64,000 nt of DNA. Source: Gracilaria gracilis. Taxonomy: Eukaryota > Rhodophyta > Florideophyceae > Gracilariales > Gracilariaceae. Below the pieces are notes generated by a model. That model was not told the DNA's origin, made no database searches, and was given only the letters and a program-made list of their open reading frames with translations. The stretch covers positions 905,563-969,562 of the forward strand of contig JARGSG010000017.1 of NCBI GenBank assembly GCA_030374805.1, written 5' to 3'. This document shows, piece by piece, positions 1 to 9,741 of the stretch; the first letter of the stretch is position 1, and every line of letters begins with the position of its first letter. Made by a program: the position numbers and the translations under genes.

Positions 1-2
1 GC

Positions 3-866
3 AATGTGCGAACCTCGCTTCATATGAGCCAACATCGGTTGGCTGAGATTGTGAAGTGGAATTCGAGAGGCGAGGACGAGAGTAGCAGACTGAAGCGGTT
101 GTTTGGGGTACGCTACACGCATGGGAAGGTGCACCGCGGTTTCGCTCAAGCGTACCTGAGTATTGCTGGGGACATTGTGCGCCACGTGCAGATCCTGCGC
201 GAACAGAAGGTGCGACCGGTGTTCCTGACGGGGCACAGTCTGGGCGGGGCTCTGGCGACGATATGCAGTCTGGACTTGTGGGTGAAGTTGAACCTGAGCC
301 GGCGGGAGATTTTCGTTTCGACATTCGGCTCGCCGCGAGTAGGAAACGTGAACTTCCAAGAGGTGTACGACCAGGTGGTGCCGCTGCACTGGCGCATTGT
401 GGTGGACCCGGACATGATCACGAAGATGCCATTCAGCGGCTACAAACACGTCGGGAAGAAGGTGGTACTGACGGCGCAGGGAGACATGCTGATCGATCGC
501 ACCGCGCTGGAACGACGGCCTTGGACGGGGGAGGCGGCTGGCTTCGCGTACCACCGGAAGGCGGCATACATGCTGGCGATGCGGGCGTGGTGCACGCGGC
601 ACCACGGGATGACGTACACGCCGGTGTTCTGGCCGTTCCCGGTGCGGCGGGAGGATGAGCGGCGGTTCGCGGCGGCGTTCGAGGAGAGCGAGACGACGGA
701 GCGGGTGGAGATTGCGAACCGGATAGCGTCGATCAACGCGATGATGGACCAGCTGGGGAAGACGGAGGACGAACGCGTGAACATGGCGGTGGTGGAGAAG
801 TGGGCGCGGCTGACGCGGTACAAGATGCTCAAGGAGCAGCTGCAGACGCGGCGCGTGGGGCGGTGA
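3..866 (+). CDS. Class 3 lipase (alpha/beta hydrolase), 5' end outside the window
   Basis: The frame is open to the window edge, so the N-terminus, including the oxyanion-loop strand expected before the first visible residues, is missing. The nucleophile elbow GHSLGG is followed by the family's ALAT-like helix and by TFGSPRVGN, a Lipase_3 hallmark. The acid is probably the Asp of VDPDMITKMP. The base is probably the His of YHRKAAYM, which sits where the family has its C-terminal catalytic His; YKHVG is the conserved strand before it. The family hydrolyses acylglycerols or galactolipids; the actual substrate is unknown. After the lipase core there is a charged C-terminal extension of about 80 residues with no recognised domain. 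Family assignment is firm; location and substrate are not determinable. Confidence 0.85.
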   Translation, partial: NVRTSLHMSQHRLAEIVKWNSRGEDESSRLKRLFGVRYTHGKVHRGFAQAYLSIAGDIVRHVQILREQKVRPVFLTGHSLGGALATICSLDLWVKLNLSRREIFVSTFGSPRVGNVNFQEVYDQVVPLHWRIVVDPDMITKMPFSGYKHVGKKVVLTAQGDMLIDRTALERRPWTGEAAGFAYHRKAAYMLAMRAWCTRHHGMTYTPVFWPFPVRREDERRFAAAFEESETTERVEIANRIASINAMMDQLGKTEDERVNMAVVEKWARLTRYKMLKEQLQTRRVGR

Positions 867-1502
867 TGCGGGAAGAAGCCAAGGACGACAAGTTGACAAC
901 AGTTGGTGGGCGCTGTGGGGGTGAACGCCAGCGCGGAGGTGCAAATAGCTCAGAGTTTGTTATTTATTTATTTATTTATTCATATATAAATATTTTTGTG
1001 TGTAAAGAAATGTTCAGTTTGGTCGTATCTACCGTATCTGTCGCGGGAGCCGGCGGGCGCCGTGACAGCTCGCCGCCGCTGTGCTGCTGCGCGCGCCCTG
1101 TTTTTGGGGCTTCCGAGTCGGCGCGTGCCGCTTGCGCTTGCGTTGGCCGTACTGTACATAAGGTTATCTATCTATGATATATCAGTTGAGCGCCCCGACC
1201 GCCCTCCCCCCTCGCGCCCCCTTCCCTCCCCACTCACACGCGCTGTTGCCCGGCCCCCGCCGCATCTGTTAGTGAACCTTTACACACACCCCACGCTCCC
1301 TCCGCCGCGCCCGTCGTGTGCTGCCCACTGCTCCAAGCAGTCGTGCTCCCCCTGCGTCGCCTTGTTGTGCGCGCCGCGCTGTCCTCCCGTGCGCTCTGCC
1401 CTTGCGCTTGGTTGCCCGTTGCCGTTTGCGTGTTGCCGCCGCCGCGTTTAACGTCTCCGCCCGCTGCTCGCGTCGTTGCTTCCTCCGCCGCCTGCTGTTC
1501 GT
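867..1502. other. Intergenic/5' leader region upstream of the first PH-kinase
   Basis: No gene is seen. The stretch begins with AT-rich DNA and a TTTA repeat, probably 3' flank of the lipase gene. It then turns strongly C/T-rich on the plus strand from about 1190 to 1500, like the leaders of other genes in this window, and runs straight into the ATG at 1503. A TACCGTATC sequence near 1031 resembles the TACC...GGTA motifs found elsewhere but is not a full match. Confidence 0.5.
960..980. repeat. TTTA tetranucleotide repeat
   Basis: Five tandem TTTA units followed by CATATATAAATA. It is a simple repeat about 100 bp after the lipase stop and could lie in its 3' UTR. Confidence 0.9.
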
Positions 1503-2791
1503 ATGGCGAACCTTCGCCACGGTCCGCCGGTTTTTCACTGCGGCTGGCTCAAGAAGGAGGGCGCCGATGGCGCGCTCTGGGATCGCTTCCTGCGTCTCAG
1601 TGGCACCGCTTTGTCCAACAGTCACAACACCGTCGCGCAGCCTTCGTGGCTCATCAGCCTGCTTGACAACCCCGTCTCCGTCGGCCCCCGCCCGTTCGAG
1701 ATTCAAATCCAGCTACGCCGTCGCACGCTCAGCTACTTTGCCTGCAATGAGCAGGACTTCTACGAGTGGCAACAGGCGTTGGCGAGAGCCATGGAGATTC
1801 GAATCGACAACTTTTACCGCCTCGGTCATGTTCTGGGCGAGGGCTCGTTTGCCACCGTCCGAATGGCCCGTGATGTGCATTCAGCGCAACAGTTTGCTAT
1901 CAAGATTATACACAAGGATATGTATAAGCAGGAAGAGTTGCAGTGGCTTATGCGCGAAGTCAAGATCATGATGAACGTACAGCACAAGAATATTGTGATA
2001 CCTACGACATTTTTGACTCTAAAGACCAGCTGCACCTCGTCATCGAGTACATGGCGGGTGGTGAGCTTTTCGATATCATAGCTGACCAAGGCCATTTGTC
2101 GGAGCAGAGCGCTTCCATTGTCATGCGCGACATCATCAAGGGCGTCGAGTACTTGCATGACAAATGCGTTGTGCATTGCGACATCAAGCCCGAGAACATC
2201 CTGTGCATGAGCAAGCAGTGGCCGTACAATGTCAAGCTTTGCGACTTTGGACTTGCCAACTTCTTTGACCAGCACAACAACAACACTATGACTGAGACCA
2301 TTGGCACGCCTGGCTACGTAGCGCCAGAAGTTGTGCGCCGCGAGCCCTACGGACCACCGGTCGACATGTGGGCGTGTGGCGTCGTCCTGTATGTCATGCT
2401 GAGCGGCAGAATGCCCTTCTATGGCAGGGATGACATTCAATGCTTGCGTCGAACCGCCAACGGCGAATATTCATTCCCAGAGCGCGAGTGGAAATACGTG
2501 AGTGAGGGCGCAAGGTCCTTGGTTCGCTCCTTGTTGCAAATCCGTCCGGAACGGCGGTTGACGGCGAAAGCTGCGCTGCAACATCGATGGCTGGCACAAC
2601 CAGAAACGCTCAACAGCGTGCCGCTGCAGAATGATCTCAGCCAGATCCACTCTAGAGTGCGACAGAAGTTCAGAAAGGCCGTCACTATTGCCCGAACTAT
2701 TGAGAAGATGAAGGACTTAATTTCAGGCTTGCAGAACGGCTCAAGTACAAGTTCAGGGCACGACTCCAATTCGCCATCCTCCAATCCCTGA
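1503..2791 (+). pseudogene. PH-domain serine/threonine kinase (CAMK-like), broken by a one-base frameshift
   Basis: The start ATG at 1503 follows a C-rich leader. An N-terminal PH-like domain of about 95 residues (HCGWLKKEG...WDRFLRL) leads directly into a kinase domain: glycine loop LGEGSFATV, VAIK-type lysine in FAIKII, helix-C Glu in MREVKIM, DFG in CDFGLAN and APE in VAPEV. The reading frame changes at 1997/1998: coding runs in one frame to GTG (1995-1997) and in another from GATACC-like sequence on. Comparison with the paralogue at 7367-8665 shows one G is missing there. The catalytic HRD is HCD (a C-to-T change would do it), while all other catalytic residues remain. PH domains usually bind phosphoinositides at membranes. 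The copy is either a young pseudogene or carries an assembly error; a shadow downstream start would lose the ATP lobe. Confidence 0.75.
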
Positions 2792-4696
2792 ACCACGTCG
2801 CCAGAAGATAGTGAATCAAATGCGGCGTTGTGTCCATTGTTCTCCCTCCTGTACCATCGATAGTGTGTCTCCTGTACTTTTACTTTTGGATGGATTGCAG
2901 CGACAAAGAGAACGGATAGCTGAAGCAGCCTAACTTCCAACGTTTTGGCGACACAATAGATCTTATTCCATAACGCTGTGTTCGGATGATGGCGCACCTC
3001 GTGATGGTTTTCGTATGTGACATCGATCATGTGATGTGTGATTGCGTCCGATGTGTGATTGCGTCCACACGCTGTACGATATGAGCAGTTTATGGTCATG
3101 AAGGTAATCCGAGAGGACTACGTGGCAGATTCACAGGGGCATTTGTCTTCAGATGTGCGGAACCCGGTGATTCCGTTTTAAGGTATGGCCCGTGAGGAAG
3201 TTAATGTCATAATAATTCTGCGGCGATTGACAGCAGCGTTTACTTTGTTTTCGAAGAGACCAATAGTCGTTTACTTCACCCTCCTTGTCAATATCTTTCA
3301 AACGCAAGAATGTTACTTCTCCAACATGCCTGAGTGGGTAACTTACAAGTTTTCCGTTTGTCAGTGACCTGTCCTGCGTCACTACAATTCATCTCTGTGT
3401 ACATTAAAAGAATCTCACCCTGCCCTTCATGTTCGAAGGAATGTGATCTCGGCAAAACGAAATGAATTCATCAAAGATCACCGTGCTCTCTTTTTTGTTA
3501 ATGGTCTTTTCCTGAATAGCACTAGATAGAGGTATCCCCAGCTTTGAGGAAGAGGGACTTCCTTATGAAGCTAAGGAGAAGTATTTGAAAGGCACGATTC
3601 TTGCCCGGTATGGAAGCAACGATGCTACTGTGTTGAGGGCCACGCTCTCCATGCCACTGCAAAGGTATATGCCTTATTGGGAGCGAATCGTTCCTCAAAA
3701 AGCAATTCACGCCAATTCGATTAATGATTTGACCTTCTACGGTAGAAGTTCTACCCTTGTATGTGCGTACGTGTGTTCTCACGTTAACGTTACTTCTACT
3801 GAGTCAGTAGAAGTTGCCATCCTTACAGCCCTATTATATACTCTGTAACAAAGCAGTAATGGAAATATCTGGAGTGGAAGTTCTGTGATTTGACTGTTTT
3901 TGCGAGTTATGCGTCTCGAGTCCTCTGTTGTTCTCCTTTACCCCCTTCTCGTCCGATAGTTCTCCAAGAAAATGAACCCCATAAAATGACTATCCCACTC
4001 AGAAGCAACATACATATTCTGCTTTTTACCCACTCTTCTCTCATTATCTATTGGTGATTCCAACGGCGAGCTCAATTTTTCTTCAAAAATGCTCACGAGT
4101 GCAGATAGTGCGACGAGATTTGCAGTTTGGTTAGGGGTAGCGGGGACAACTCAACCCTCAAGAGCTGAAAGAGTAGTGCCTCTATTGCACTATCTGGTCA
4201 TCAGATTCTGGAGTAGGTTAGCAGATTCTGCTGACGTCACTGACATCCGTCACTTAAGAACCACAACGAGAACCCCCACTACGCGATAATGCAGCAATTC
4301 TCGTTCGACAATGCAGTCGTAATGACGACAGCGGCTTAACGTTTAATGATACTGTGTTGATGATGATGTTTTGTGTGATGCAAACATTCTTTCTTTTGCA
4401 AGGCTGCAATGACGAGTGACCGAAACGAGTTCAATGTATATAAAACACACGTATCTCTTCATATATCTATAAGCTCGATTTTAGCAGACAGTAAAAGAAG
4501 GATTTAAAAGAGCGAAAAGGGCGAGCGAAAAGCATTTGACGTCTTCCTCCTTTGGAAAGTTTATCCCAACGTAAGGTTAACACATTTGCCAGAAGTAGAA
4601 AGTTCTTCGGAACTATTTGGGATATAATGTTGAAGGTGTGAGTGTCTAGACAGCGTCGGCAAGCACAAGCAAAAATAGGCCTCAGCATCTCCACGA
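2792..4696. other. Intergenic, no gene recognised
   Basis: No supported gene. Sequence is moderately AT-rich with only short ORFs that resemble nothing I know. It separates the frameshifted kinase from the LINE-like relic. Confidence 0.5.
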
Positions 4697-5010
4697 ATGA
4701 ACAACTACCATACGTCTTTCGATCAATATGTCAGACGTTTAGAGCGGCCTATCGAGTATAGGACAAGAAGTCAACCACTGCTTTCCCAATGCCCAGAATT
4801 TCTACTCGGTGAAAGTGTAGCTCGGAAAGCCGACGTGACAATATTTCAGTTCCACAGAGGGCATGTGTTATCATTGCACCGTATAGCATCCTACATTAGA
4901 AAAAGGGACGTTAGGAATCCTAACTTAGGATGCGATTGTGGCACCAACGTCAAGATGGACTCTGAGCATATCTGATATTGTTCTTCGGTGCCCCTTGAAT
5001 AATTCTTCAA
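4697..5010 (+). pseudogene. Relic of a non-LTR (LINE-type) retrotransposon, C-terminal fragment
   Basis: A short ORF encodes FQFHRGHVLSLHRI, then a spacer, then CDCG and SEHI; a one-frame step after HI gives LYCS. This matches the tail found after many LINE reverse transcriptases, with the pattern TGH...R...C-x-CG...H-I-L-x-x-C. No reverse transcriptase core is seen upstream, and stops and frame changes surround the fragment. It is best read as a short decayed remnant. The match is to a weak pattern, so chance cannot be excluded. Confidence 0.4.
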
Positions 5011-5575
5011 GTGAGAAATGGTTGCTATCGCACAACGCGAATATCGGTCCAATCCCTAAATTTGACAGTAACCACGCAAGGTGTTGGCTATTCTGAAGAG
5101 AAAGCTTCATTCGGATGATCCCGACAAACTGCGTGAGGAACCTGGTCTTCTCTGATTTAGGCGGCAGTTTGCAGCATTGTATTAATCAAAAATCAAATTT
5201 TCTACACAGCGCAATGAGCCCAGTGGGCAGCAACATCATGATGTCCCCTGCAAAGTGCAAACTACAAAGATGGAGAGCACTTCATACCTTGAGCTTGATC
5301 TTTGGTATCTGGTATCTACTGTGTCTTATTTTGAGCATCTGAAGATCGGACGTCACTATTCCACAGAAGTAGCAGTCGAACCAGAGCTGTACGGTCCCAG
5401 TTGGCGAGTTCACGAACTGCAAGGCTGCCAAATACGGCGTATCATCACACACATAGAAGTTTCCCGTTCGTATCTGAGCCTCCGTTTTGGCTTTTGTTCA
5501 GAAGGCCTAATAGGCCAGTTCATGAAGCAGATCGTATCGGCCAACCTGTTGCGCAAAGCTTAGAGGTCCAAGAAG
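5011..5575. other. Intergenic region upstream of CSN2
   Basis: No gene is recognised. It should contain the CSN2 promoter. Unlike several neighbours, CSN2 has no C-tract before its ATG. Confidence 0.5.
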
Positions 5576-7038
5576 ATGTCGGACATGGAGGATGACGAAG
5601 ACTATGGTTTCGAGTATGAGACAGACGACGACGAAGAACAGGATATTGATATAGAGAACCAGGTATGTGTAAACAATGGAGTATTTTTTTTGTGAGATGC
5701 GAACTACTGCTCTTCCTCGAAAGTTCTTCTGTTCCCAGAACCATATCTAACTTGAACCTGAATCTTGTCGGTCTATTTGTTTCTGGATATGTACTTTTCG
5801 TGTAGTATTACACCGCAAAAGGATTACTCGAAACAGATACGAAAGCTGCCCTCGGGGCGTTTGAAGAAGTACTCCTAATGGAGACAGAGAAAGGTGAATG
5901 GGGATTCAAAGCACTGAAACAGATTGTCAAATTGAAGTTCGGTCTTGGGGATTTCAAGGGCATGATTGTCCGCTACAAAGAAATGCTTACCTATATTCGC
6001 TCCGCAGTTACTCGAAACTATTCAGAGAATACTATCAACGCTATTCTTGACTTCGTCTCTTCCTCCAACCAAATGGATCTTCTACAAGAGTTCTATGAAA
6101 CTACCTTGGCTGCACTGCAAGAAGCCCGAAATGAGCGTCTGTGGTTCAAGACTAACCTCAAACTAGGAAAGCTATGGTTTGATGTGGGCGATTTTCCGAG
6201 ACTCATGCGAATCTTGAAAGAACTCCACAAATCATGTCAAAGAGCGGACGGAACCGATGACCACAAGAAAGGAACGCAACTCCTCGAAGTTTATGCGCTA
6301 GAAATCCAAATGTACACCGCCACCAAGAACACAAAGCGTTTGAAGCATCTTTATGAGAAGGCCCTGCAGGTGAAGAGCGCAATCCCGCATCCTCGCATCA
6401 TGGGGGTGATTCGCGAATGTGGCGGCAAGATGCACATGGGAGCTAGAAACTTTGAGAAGGCTCATTCAGACTTCTTTGAGTCTTTCAAGAACTACGACGA
6501 GGCAGGAAACACTAGAAGGATTCAATGTTTGAAGTACCTTGTCTTGGCAAACATGCTTGCGCTGAGCGACATAGACCCTTTCGATTCGCCAGAAGCCAAG
6601 CCCTACATGAATAATAAGGAGATCCAGTCGATGACTGACTTGAGAGGAGCTTATACGAAGAAAGATGTCAACGAGTTTGAACGAATCTTGAAGGAAAACT
6701 CATCTACCATCATGAGTGATCCATTTATTCGCGTTCATATTCAAGATCTATTGACTCGTTTCCGATCACAAGTGTTGCTCAAGTTGATACAACCTTACAC
6801 AAGGATCGCGATTCCCTACGCGGCGAAGGAGTTGAACATTGAGGTACAAGAACTGGAGGACCTACTGGTTGCGTTGATAATGGACAACAAGGTAAACGGG
6901 AAAATTGATCAGGTGAACAACGTGCTTATCCTTCATGATAAGGATTCGAAAGGGGAAGAAGCCAAATACGATGCAATTCGGAACTGGAGTGATCACATTG
7001 AACTCCTTCAGTCATCGATATCCAGCCTCTTGCTGTAA
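5576..7038 (+). CDS. CSN2: COP9 signalosome complex subunit 2 (one intron)
   Basis: Exon 1 (5576-5662) encodes 29 residues starting [15 protein letters not shown], the acidic N-terminus typical of CSN2. The intron is 5663-5805: GTATGT donor, TAG acceptor, with CTAAC in its second half as a likely branch site. Exon 2 (5806-7038) continues in frame with [11 protein letters not shown]. Total 439 residues, close to the human protein's length. Very strong family matches include [60 protein letters not shown] and [16 protein letters not shown]-like helices are followed by a C-terminal PCI domain (about residues 290-415). CSN2 is a scaffold of the COP9 signalosome, which removes NEDD8 from cullins; this subunit contacts the cullin. 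Start choice rests on homology and the intron. Confidence 0.97.
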
Positions 7039-7366
7039 ATTGTGAGTACCAAAGAGTAGGTACAATGATAGAGATGAAATAGCTGCTAGGTAGTGCGATA
7101 CTTGAGACGTTTACAATGCATGCTGCTTTTGTAGTCCCCTACCATTCCCAGGGTAACTGCAACAAATGTACGAAAGCAGCTGAAACAGATTTGCATACCC
7201 ACTTGACATACAATGTAGCGAAATAGAAGAGAGCATACAGATAAAACGACAACATGAACTCTCGCCGAGGCTATTTACAGAAGTAAGCGGATGGTGGGTC
7301 TTAATCACGTGCAACCTCGGGGTGATGTGTAACCGTGAGCGATAGAACTATTCAAACAAAGGGGGC
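7039..7366. other. Convergent intergenic spacer
   Basis: It lies between the 3' ends of CSN2 (+) and the PH-kinase (-). No feature is recognised; it should hold both 3' UTRs and polyadenylation signals. Confidence 0.6.
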
Positions 7367-8665
7367 CTAGGCAGAAGTGGGCTGGTTAGAAGCAGAGGCA
7401 GCAGCAGCAGTGAGACCGGCAAGCTGGTTAATCCTTCTAACAGTCATGGCAGCCACCACAGCCTTCCTAAACTTTCTGCGGCTAGAGTGGATGCCACTGA
7501 GATCGTTGTTGATAGGCGAAGCACTGGCTGCGGACGGATCGGCCAACCACTTGTGTTCTAATGCAGCATTGGCGGTAAGGCGCTTATCGGGGTTAAGCTG
7601 CAACAAACCCTTGACAAGAGAAATGGCATCATCACTAATCTTGGACCATTCCTTAGGCGGCATGCTATACTTTCCACTTGCTGTCATTTTGAGGCAGGCG
7701 TGATCATCTCTTCCGTAGAAGGGCATTTTGCCGCTAAGCATAATGTAGAGCAACACGCCAATGGCCCACATATCAACACCAGTGCCATATTTCTCACGCT
7801 TGACGACTTCGGGTGCAACATATCCCGGGGTACCAATCATGTTGTGCTCCTGTTCGTTTATTTCGCCGTCCTTGGAGAAATTGGCCAGGCCAAAATCGGC
7901 TATCTTGACTGCGAGGGGCCAAGTCCTAGTCTTGCATAAGACGTTCTCAGGCTTGATATCACGATGAACAATGTCGTGCATGTGTAGATATTTGATGCCC
8001 TTGATAACATCACGCGTGACCTGGGCGGCCTGCTGTTCTGAGAAGGAGCCAGCTTCGGCGATGATATCGAAGAGTTCACCTCCCTGCATGTACTCGAGCA
8101 CAATGTGCAACTGCGAGGGGGAGTCGAAGATGTCGATGGTGTTGACGACGTTGGGGTGAGAGACGCTCTTCATGATATCGACCTCGCGCATGATGAATTG
8201 CATTTCCTTGGGGTCGTAGCCCTTCTTCTTAATGACCTTAACAGCGACCTTTTCGCTAGTTTGCTTGTTGGTGGCAAGCTTGACCTGGGCAAAGGCTCCC
8301 TCGCCCAACAGTTCGCCCACGCTGTAGAAGTCGTTGACGGTGCAGTTGGTGGAACACTTGACGGCGTGCATCCACTTTTCGAAGATATCATCGGTTTCGG
8401 CGAAGAAGGAGATGCGACGCTGCGGGAAGTGCAGGATGAGCTCCCTCGGGCGCGGGCCGGCGACAAAGGGGCAGTCGGCAAGACGCACGACCCAGGTGGG
8501 CGGGGAAATCTCATTGTGGTGGTTGGAAAGCACGCCCTGCTGCAAGACAAGGAAGCGCTTGTACCGCGAGCGAAAACGCTTGCCCTCCTTGAAGAGCCAG
8601 CCACACATGTTGACGGGGGCGGCACGCCGCACAGCGACCTGGGAAACGGAAGCAGGACTCTCCAT
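7367..8665 (-). CDS. PH-domain serine/threonine kinase (CAMK-like), intact paralogue
   Basis: I take the ATG at 8665 (MESPASVS) as start. The longer open frame to 8716 would translate the poly-C tract 8679-8695 into prolines; in three other genes here such a tract sits in the leader just before the ATG. The 432-residue product has an N-terminal PH domain (MCGWLFKEG...RYKRFLVL) and a complete kinase domain: LGEGAFAQV, VAVKVI, MREVDIM, HRDIKPEN, ADFGLAN and VAPEVV, followed by the CAMK-type pattern VDMWAIGVLLYIMLSG. No calmodulin-binding or EF-hand segment is evident. Phosphoinositide recruitment through PH is the family expectation. It is a paralogue of the broken copy at 1503-2791; the two flank CSN2 in opposite orientation. 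Confidence 0.9.
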   Translation of the reverse strand: MESPASVSQVAVRRAAPVNMCGWLFKEGKRFRSRYKRFLVLQQGVLSNHHNEISPPTWVVRLADCPFVAGPRPRELILHFPQRRISFFAETDDIFEKWMHAVKCSTNCTVNDFYSVGELLGEGAFAQVKLATNKQTSEKVAVKVIKKKGYDPKEMQFIMREVDIMKSVSHPNVVNTIDIFDSPSQLHIVLEYMQGGELFDIIAEAGSFSEQQAAQVTRDVIKGIKYLHMHDIVHRDIKPENVLCKTRTWPLAVKIADFGLANFSKDGEINEQEHNMIGTPGYVAPEVVKREKYGTGVDMWAIGVLLYIMLSGKMPFYGRDDHACLKMTASGKYSMPPKEWSKISDDAISLVKGLLQLNPDKRLTANAALEHKWLADPSAASASPINNDLSGIHSSRRKFRKAVVAAMTVRRINQLAGLTAAAASASNQPTSA

Positions 8666-8678
8666 GGGGGCGTGCAGT

Positions 8679-8695
8679 GGGGGGGGGGGGGGGGG
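8679..8695 (-). promoter_or_regulatory. Poly-C tract (17 C on coding strand) in the kinase leader
   Basis: A run of 17 G on the plus strand (C on the coding strand) ends 13 nt before the preferred ATG at 8665. It is one of four such tracts placed immediately before start codons in this window. Confidence 0.6.
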
Positions 8696-9214
8696 TTGGG
8701 GAGCGGAACAAGGCACGAGGGGGGCTGCGGGACGGAGTTGGGGAAGCGCACGAACTTAAAACAAGCACGAGCTGAGCTGCGATCACGCGCTAGACGACAC
8801 TCACACAACTGCTGACGGAGGCGGTGTCACTTGTAGGAACTTGGGGGTGGATAGGTAAGATATGTAGCAACGATACAGCAGACGGAGCGGCGTGCGGCTT
8901 CCCGGCGGTGCAGTGGGTGGTGAGTGCAAAAACACGGGAGAGGCGGCGCGTGCACAGCAGCAGCACCTGCTGCCGCACACGCCTCGGCTTCGCTGCGCGC
9001 GTGCACGCGCTTGACACGAGCTGCGCGCGCAGGCGCAACGCGCGCTGTAAAGCGCGCGGCGCGTTGCGGCGCGGCGCGCGCCCATTGGGCGACGCCCAAG
9101 ATTCGCGCTGTAAGTGTGCGGATGGGCGGCGGCGCCGGCTGCGGCGCTGAAACGAATGCTTCTTGTGCTCCTTTTCTCGCGCTGCGCGCAACGCAGTAGA
9201 AACGCATGTTGCAG

Positions 9215-9225
9215 TACCAACGGTA
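9215..9225. promoter_or_regulatory. TACCAACGGTA motif
   Basis: Exact copy of an 11-bp near-palindrome found six times in this window, always outside recognised genes. Confidence 0.5.
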
Positions 9226-9319
9226 ACGTTCAACCCTTGGTAGCTGTTTCTCAGGCGCCGCCGCTGCGCGCGCATTCAGCAATGGCGCGTGCGGCGCCAT
9301 TATTGCTGTTGGTATCTAG

Positions 9320-9330
9320 ATACCGTTGGT
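9320..9330. promoter_or_regulatory. TACCAACGGTA motif, reverse orientation
   Basis: Reads TACCGTTGGTA. A second partial GTTGGTATC lies just before it (9307-9315), so the half-site is doubled here. Confidence 0.5.
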
Positions 9331-9419
9331 ATCTGCAGCTGTTTGCACACGCTGCGCGTCGTCATCCTTTTCCAGTGTGTAGCGTTACTCTAGATAGCTC
9401 TTTAAGTTACCTGTACAGT

Positions 9420-9708
9420 TGTAAAGCCATCGTCAGTCATGATGTCAATACGTCTTTCGTGGGGCTACGGTGTCAGGGTGAATACGGATCAAGGGTAGTC
9501 AGTCAGCAACAAACGCTGGGCTCTTCTCTCGCTGGCCTCTTGCTCTCTCTCTCTTTACTGCGTCGCCTCTTCTCCTGTTCGTCTTATCTAATGCCTTGGC
9601 TAAGTTCTGTGCGCAATCAAAGGTTGTCCTCGTATCGGCTTCCAAACGGTCGCTGACAGAGCTGTCGGATTCGGTTCAATTTAATTCGAAGTCTTCTGAC
9701 TTCTCACA
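9420..9708 (-). repeat. 3' LTR of copia element 1
   Basis: 289 bp, TGTAAAGCC...TTCTCACA on the plus strand. A CT-rich block lies in its middle. It is identical to the copy at 14241-14529. Confidence 0.97.
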
Positions 9709-9716
9709 CTCCCCCT
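9709..9716 (-). other. Polypurine tract of copia element 1
   Basis: The minus strand reads AGGGGGAG directly against the 3' LTR, the expected position of the plus-strand priming site. Confidence 0.8.
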
Positions 9717-9741
9717 AGTCATTGTAGTAACATACAATGAC

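Larger units (their letters stand above)
8696..9414. promoter_or_regulatory. GC-rich upstream region of the PH-kinase
   Basis: No gene. From about 8930 to 9180 the sequence is rich in GCGCGC and contains CCCATTGGGCG near 9084, a CCAAT-box-like element. Two copies of the TACCAACGGTA motif lie at 9215 and 9320, between this island and copia element 1. It is probably the promoter region of the minus-strand kinase, displaced slightly by the retrotransposon next to it. Confidence 0.45.

Noticed and set aside
5115-5563. ORFs upstream of CSN2
   Set aside because: CSN2 is complete with its own first exon; these short frames resemble nothing.
8666-8716. Polyproline N-terminal extension of the PH-kinase
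   Set aside because: It would be encoded by the C-tract; by analogy with three other genes the tract is leader and the ATG at 8665 is preferred.
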